Source: Monarcha castaneiventris obscurior
Lineage: Eukaryota > Chordata > Aves > Passeriformes > Monarchidae
Direction: 5' to 3'
Assembly: GCA_026261815.1 (NCBI GenBank)
Contig: JAMPIT010000894.1
Location: forward strand, 56,930,147-56,994,146
DNA length: 64,000 bases
The notes under the pieces were generated by a model that had not been told where the DNA came from, did no database searches, and was given only the letters and a program-made list of their open reading frames with translations. Positions 60,501 to 64,000 of the stretch are shown piece after piece. The position numbers and the translations under genes are program-made. The stretch's first letter is position 1. Each line of letters starts with the position of its first letter.

Positions 60501-63500
60501 CCCGACCAGTTTTCAGTGATATTTTTCTGCTGGATTTATGTGTGGGATAGAGAACTATAAAACCATGTCCTAGTGGCAGTTTTAATTCATAATCTTATTA
60601 GTATTTGCTGTTACATTGCCAGGCTGCTTCGCTCATCAGTTGTGGAATGTGCTGGTATTAGACTGTACTGATTAAAGTTTTATAGTCACCAAATCAGATT
60701 AGCTACTCAGTCACCTGACCAGGCTGGGTTTGCAGTCATGTGACCCAGTGCCCTGCTGAGCTCCTGCTGTGAGCTGAAACAAGGTAGTTTGCTTTTGAGA
60801 TGTTCTTAAGTATCTAACAGCATGGGTCGTGGATTATGGCTGCAAAGAAGATGGCTTCATTTTCCTGATCTTTGAACTGGCTAGAATGGGATGAGTTTGA
60901 AAGTGCAGGATCTTCAGGCCATGAGCCAACAACTGGAAAGAATGTTTAATCCTGGCAGCTCTGACACCAAAAGACCTGTTTTTTTCAGTGTGAAAAATCG
61001 TAAAGACTACTTTTCCAGTCAGTCTGTGGCAAACGAAAGAATTAGTTGGAGTGTTTAGGACTTGCCAGTTGTATGATATTATATAAAACATGATATGATC
61101 GTATTCAGAAAGCCCCTGGATGTTACCTAAATGCATCCTTGTGGGTATCCAGGAAAAAAATTTAAACCTGTGTCAAATTTAAACAGCTCTTTTAAAATAG
61201 AATTAAATTAGGAGACGTGATTTAAAGTAGTATGTGCTGAAGACAAATTATTTTAAGAGTTATTTAATGTTTCTGTTATTTCAGAATTGTGCAGTATAAT
61301 ATTACTAAAACCTGCAGAACAATAATCTTGAAAATGAATTGTGAGTTTAACTTAGTGTTTTAGTAAGCATCATACAGATTAGTGCTGTATTTAATAGAGA
61401 TTATTTTCCTTGTATTTATCATACTTCCTGATGAGACCCACAAACACAGAACCTCAGGTTTCCAGTGTACTGGCCAATAATGTTTTCTGGTTATTGTCTT
61501 CCATTGATATTCCAGACAGGAATGCTAGCTTGATTTTTCAGCTACCAGCAATGTGGAAGTAACTTCAGATGGCAGCATGTCCTCTAACAAGCAGTTTTTT
61601 CCCCTTTCATTGCCCATCTTGGATTTACGAAGCACTCAGTCTTTAGTCTGACAGAGACAGGGGAGCAGTGGTCGAGCTGGACTGAGTGTGGGTGTGTTAG
61701 AAGGAGCTGGGTAGCACTGGGAGTAGGGATGCAGTTCCTGACCCAGGTTGGGAGGATGCTGCTTCTGTCTTTCCCAAGTAGTGATCTTGGTCAGAGGCTT
61801 CACAAAAGAGCACAACCCTCAGGTTTCGCTGAGGACGAGATCCTGCAGAGCCATCCATACCTTCACATGGGTTCAGTGGCCTTTCCTCTGCTTTCACAGC
61901 ACTCTGGCCATCCACAGGGTGGGGCATGAACCAGCGTGTGCTGCAGTAAATAATGTGGTAGAGGTGTGTGACTCTACCTGGGCTGAGCACAGAGAGGGAT
62001 GCCTTGCTTGCTCTTCAAATAATATGACCAGAACGGTAAACTAATTAAGTCACTGAGAGGCAGATGAAGAAAATAGTCATTTTGGTCTTTAAGTAGTCAG
62101 GAATTAAAATTTAGATTCTTCAGGTGAGTTATAAAGTTGGATAAAAGACAAGCAAGCAACGTAGTAAAACTCATTGTAAAGCCGGATTCATAACTGGCTA
62201 CTTAGGGAAACTTAAATTGTTTCAAATTTGGAATAATGTTTTGGTGAAAGAAACCATCAGAAAGTACTGAATATCTGGGACTTTTTTTGTAGCCAGGCTG
62301 TATTTTAGCAAACTGTCATTATTCTTTATCTCAGTGGATTCAGCTTCCATCTCCTACACTGAGCCTGCCAATTCCATGCTAGAAGTGCTGTATTTGTGGG
62401 AATCCCATTTCAGGAGCGTGTATCTGGGAGTAGGGCTGCCATTTTTTTTCACCAGGTACTCTGTTGCATTTTGTGTGAGATAATATGTGTAAGAGCAATA
62501 AAAATCAATTAACATTTAAAACTGCAGAAGCTGAAACAGATTGAGGGAAACCAGACTGTTATCAAGGTCCTAGAAATAACAATCCTGTATCTGGTAACTG
62601 CAGAAAAACTTGGTGTATTGCAAATGGGACAATTAAAAATTAAAAAAAAAATTTAAAAAACCCCAAACCTGAGGTTGTGGTTGCTGATCGAAATGTGAGC
62701 TTCACCAGTTGTTTCAAAGTCCTGTCTTGGTTTTGTACGAAGAGAATAGATGTGTGTTATTTCATTGAAATGAGGGAGTAATTAATCTGAAGTTTCAGCC
62801 CTAAGGCTAATTAGAACACGTATGTCTCTTCAGTAGCCATGTTTTCAATATTTCTGTGATTTACAGCTGTGACTGTGTCCCTAGCAAAGGAATAAAGGTA
62901 ATGGAGCTTGGTTTTTTTACACCCATCCTTTGTATTTCTGAGAAAAGTGTTGCACGTTCTTGGAGCTTCATACTTCCCCCTTTTCTCAATTGTGCTTCCA
63001 TTGGTCCAGTGGTGAAGTAGTGTTTAATCTTGGTGCTCTTGTGCTATTGCCAAGCCACAGTGATTTTTCTAATAGAATTTTTAACATTGCTGGCACAAAA
63101 GAGCTGAAATTCACAAACGTTATATTGTAGGAATATCATCGATCTTCTTAGCACGCACAAAATATATGTGAAAGGAGCTGTATGACCAGCCCCTGATTTT
63201 CCTTTTAGAAAAGCAATGTATTATGGAAGAAAGGCCAAGCCACATTCTGTACTTTTGGAACAAACCAAATGTGCAAATTTAGATGAAATAAAATCTGATC
63301 ACTTATTAAAAACTGAAACAGTTTTTAAGAATGCAATTCAGGAAGACATAACATTAGTGCAGTTATACAGTGATTGTTTCTGTACTGTTTTTCTGTTTTA
63401 CAAGTACCTGTGTCCTCATTTGAAACTCATGTTTGGGGTGGATGTCTGTGATAAAATAAGCCACACAGGCCTTGCTTGGTGATGTGTTTGGTATCAGTGA

Positions 63501-64000
63501 GAGTGCTGGTTGTGGGGCTGGAGTGTGCTCATGTCTTGCAGGTGCTCTGCACCTCAGCATAGGATCATTTGCTAAACTGGAGAAAGGCACCTCTACTTAT
63601 TTGATGCACTAAGTAGTCAGTTTTCACATTTATTATTGTGTCAGCTGTATTTTTTACTTTAAACCATCAAATTAAATAATAGCTTATGCTGGCTTTCTAT
63701 TTTAGTTCACGCATTTAAAACCTGGAACTCAGATAAAAAGATAGTTTCAGAATAAATTCAGTATATTATTTATGAGTGGAGCAACACATTAGCATGGAGT
63801 TCACAATAGATCATATCGCTTTTATTCCATCTTACAAGCTTAACAGCACAAACAGAATAATCAACATATTATTTGGCTGTCATCTGCTGAACAGAAACCA
63901 GAGATCACAAGGAGGTTTTCCCTAGCTGCAGTGATGGCCTTTTTGTTCCAAGCCCCCATCTGGGAGGGCCATGGTGTGTTATCATATGGAACGCGGGGTT

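Larger units (their letters stand above)
56635..64000 (+). other. IMMP1L: Presumed IMMP1L intron 1 (partial)
   Basis: The first 230 bp are the GC-rich tail of the CpG island with G-runs; the rest is AT-rich. It contains TTACGTAA at 56883-56890, a T20 run at 57511-57530, two GTCACGTGAC-like motifs (60710-60719 and 60735-60744) and an exon-like ORF at 63209-63482. No IMMP1L coding exon or clear transposon was seen to the right edge. Confidence 0.6.

Noticed and set aside
60834..61136. 100-codon minus ORF and the ATGGGTCGTGG start at about 60822 as the first IMMP1L coding exon
   Set aside because: Neither translation resembles the IMMP1L N-terminus (MLRG-type start, then the GPSMEPT motif), and frames close early.
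1..64000. CRISPR arrays, operons, phage or integrative elements
   Set aside because: No regularly spaced repeats, no dense one-strand gene clusters and no integrase-like frames; spliced exons and CR1 show vertebrate nuclear DNA.

Overview
The window is vertebrate nuclear DNA, most likely from a bird. The evidence is a set of spliced coding exons in long AT-rich introns, one compact CpG island (about 56.03-56.87 kb), and CR1 LINE fragments of avian type. The best CR1 (38.02-38.94 kb) still carries the octamer tail and the C-terminal end of its reverse transcriptase.

From 56.47 kb leftwards on the minus strand lies the 5' part of ELP4 (Elongator complex subunit 4, PAXNEB family). Seven coding exons were rebuilt by eye: 56313-56466, 50943-50978, 41698-41819, 29421-29552, 24970-25109, 17102-17186 and 12016-12204. 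All acceptors are AG, all donors are GT, and the phases join without a break to give 286 codons. The later exons (starting about where human ELP4 reads NKAII) were not found, so intron 7 fills the left 12 kb and runs off the window. On the other side of the CpG island a head-to-head promoter drives a plus-strand transcript. By known synteny (PAX6 - ELP4 - IMMP1L) this should be IMMP1L. Only its presumed non-coding first exon (ending at the donor at 56634/56635) and the start of its first intron are in the window; no IMMP1L coding sequence was found.

The rest is intron. In mammals the 3' introns of ELP4 hold long-range PAX6 enhancers, so isolated GC-rich patches and dense transcription-factor motifs are the most interesting non-coding content here. 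They are a MAF/CRE-TCF composite (347-365), a CTCF-like site beside an 18-bp tandem repeat (4952-5024), a CpG-bearing patch (10200-10480), an RFX-type X-box patch (15890-16200), a GC-rich patch (24590-24875) and a perfect inverted pair of TAATCC sites (26644-26673). Intron 1 also holds an exon-like, Cys/Trp-rich open segment (55658-55834) that I cannot identify. I see no RNA gene, CRISPR array or operon. Nothing clearly amounts to a new biological system; the regulatory candidates and the orphan exon are the leads.
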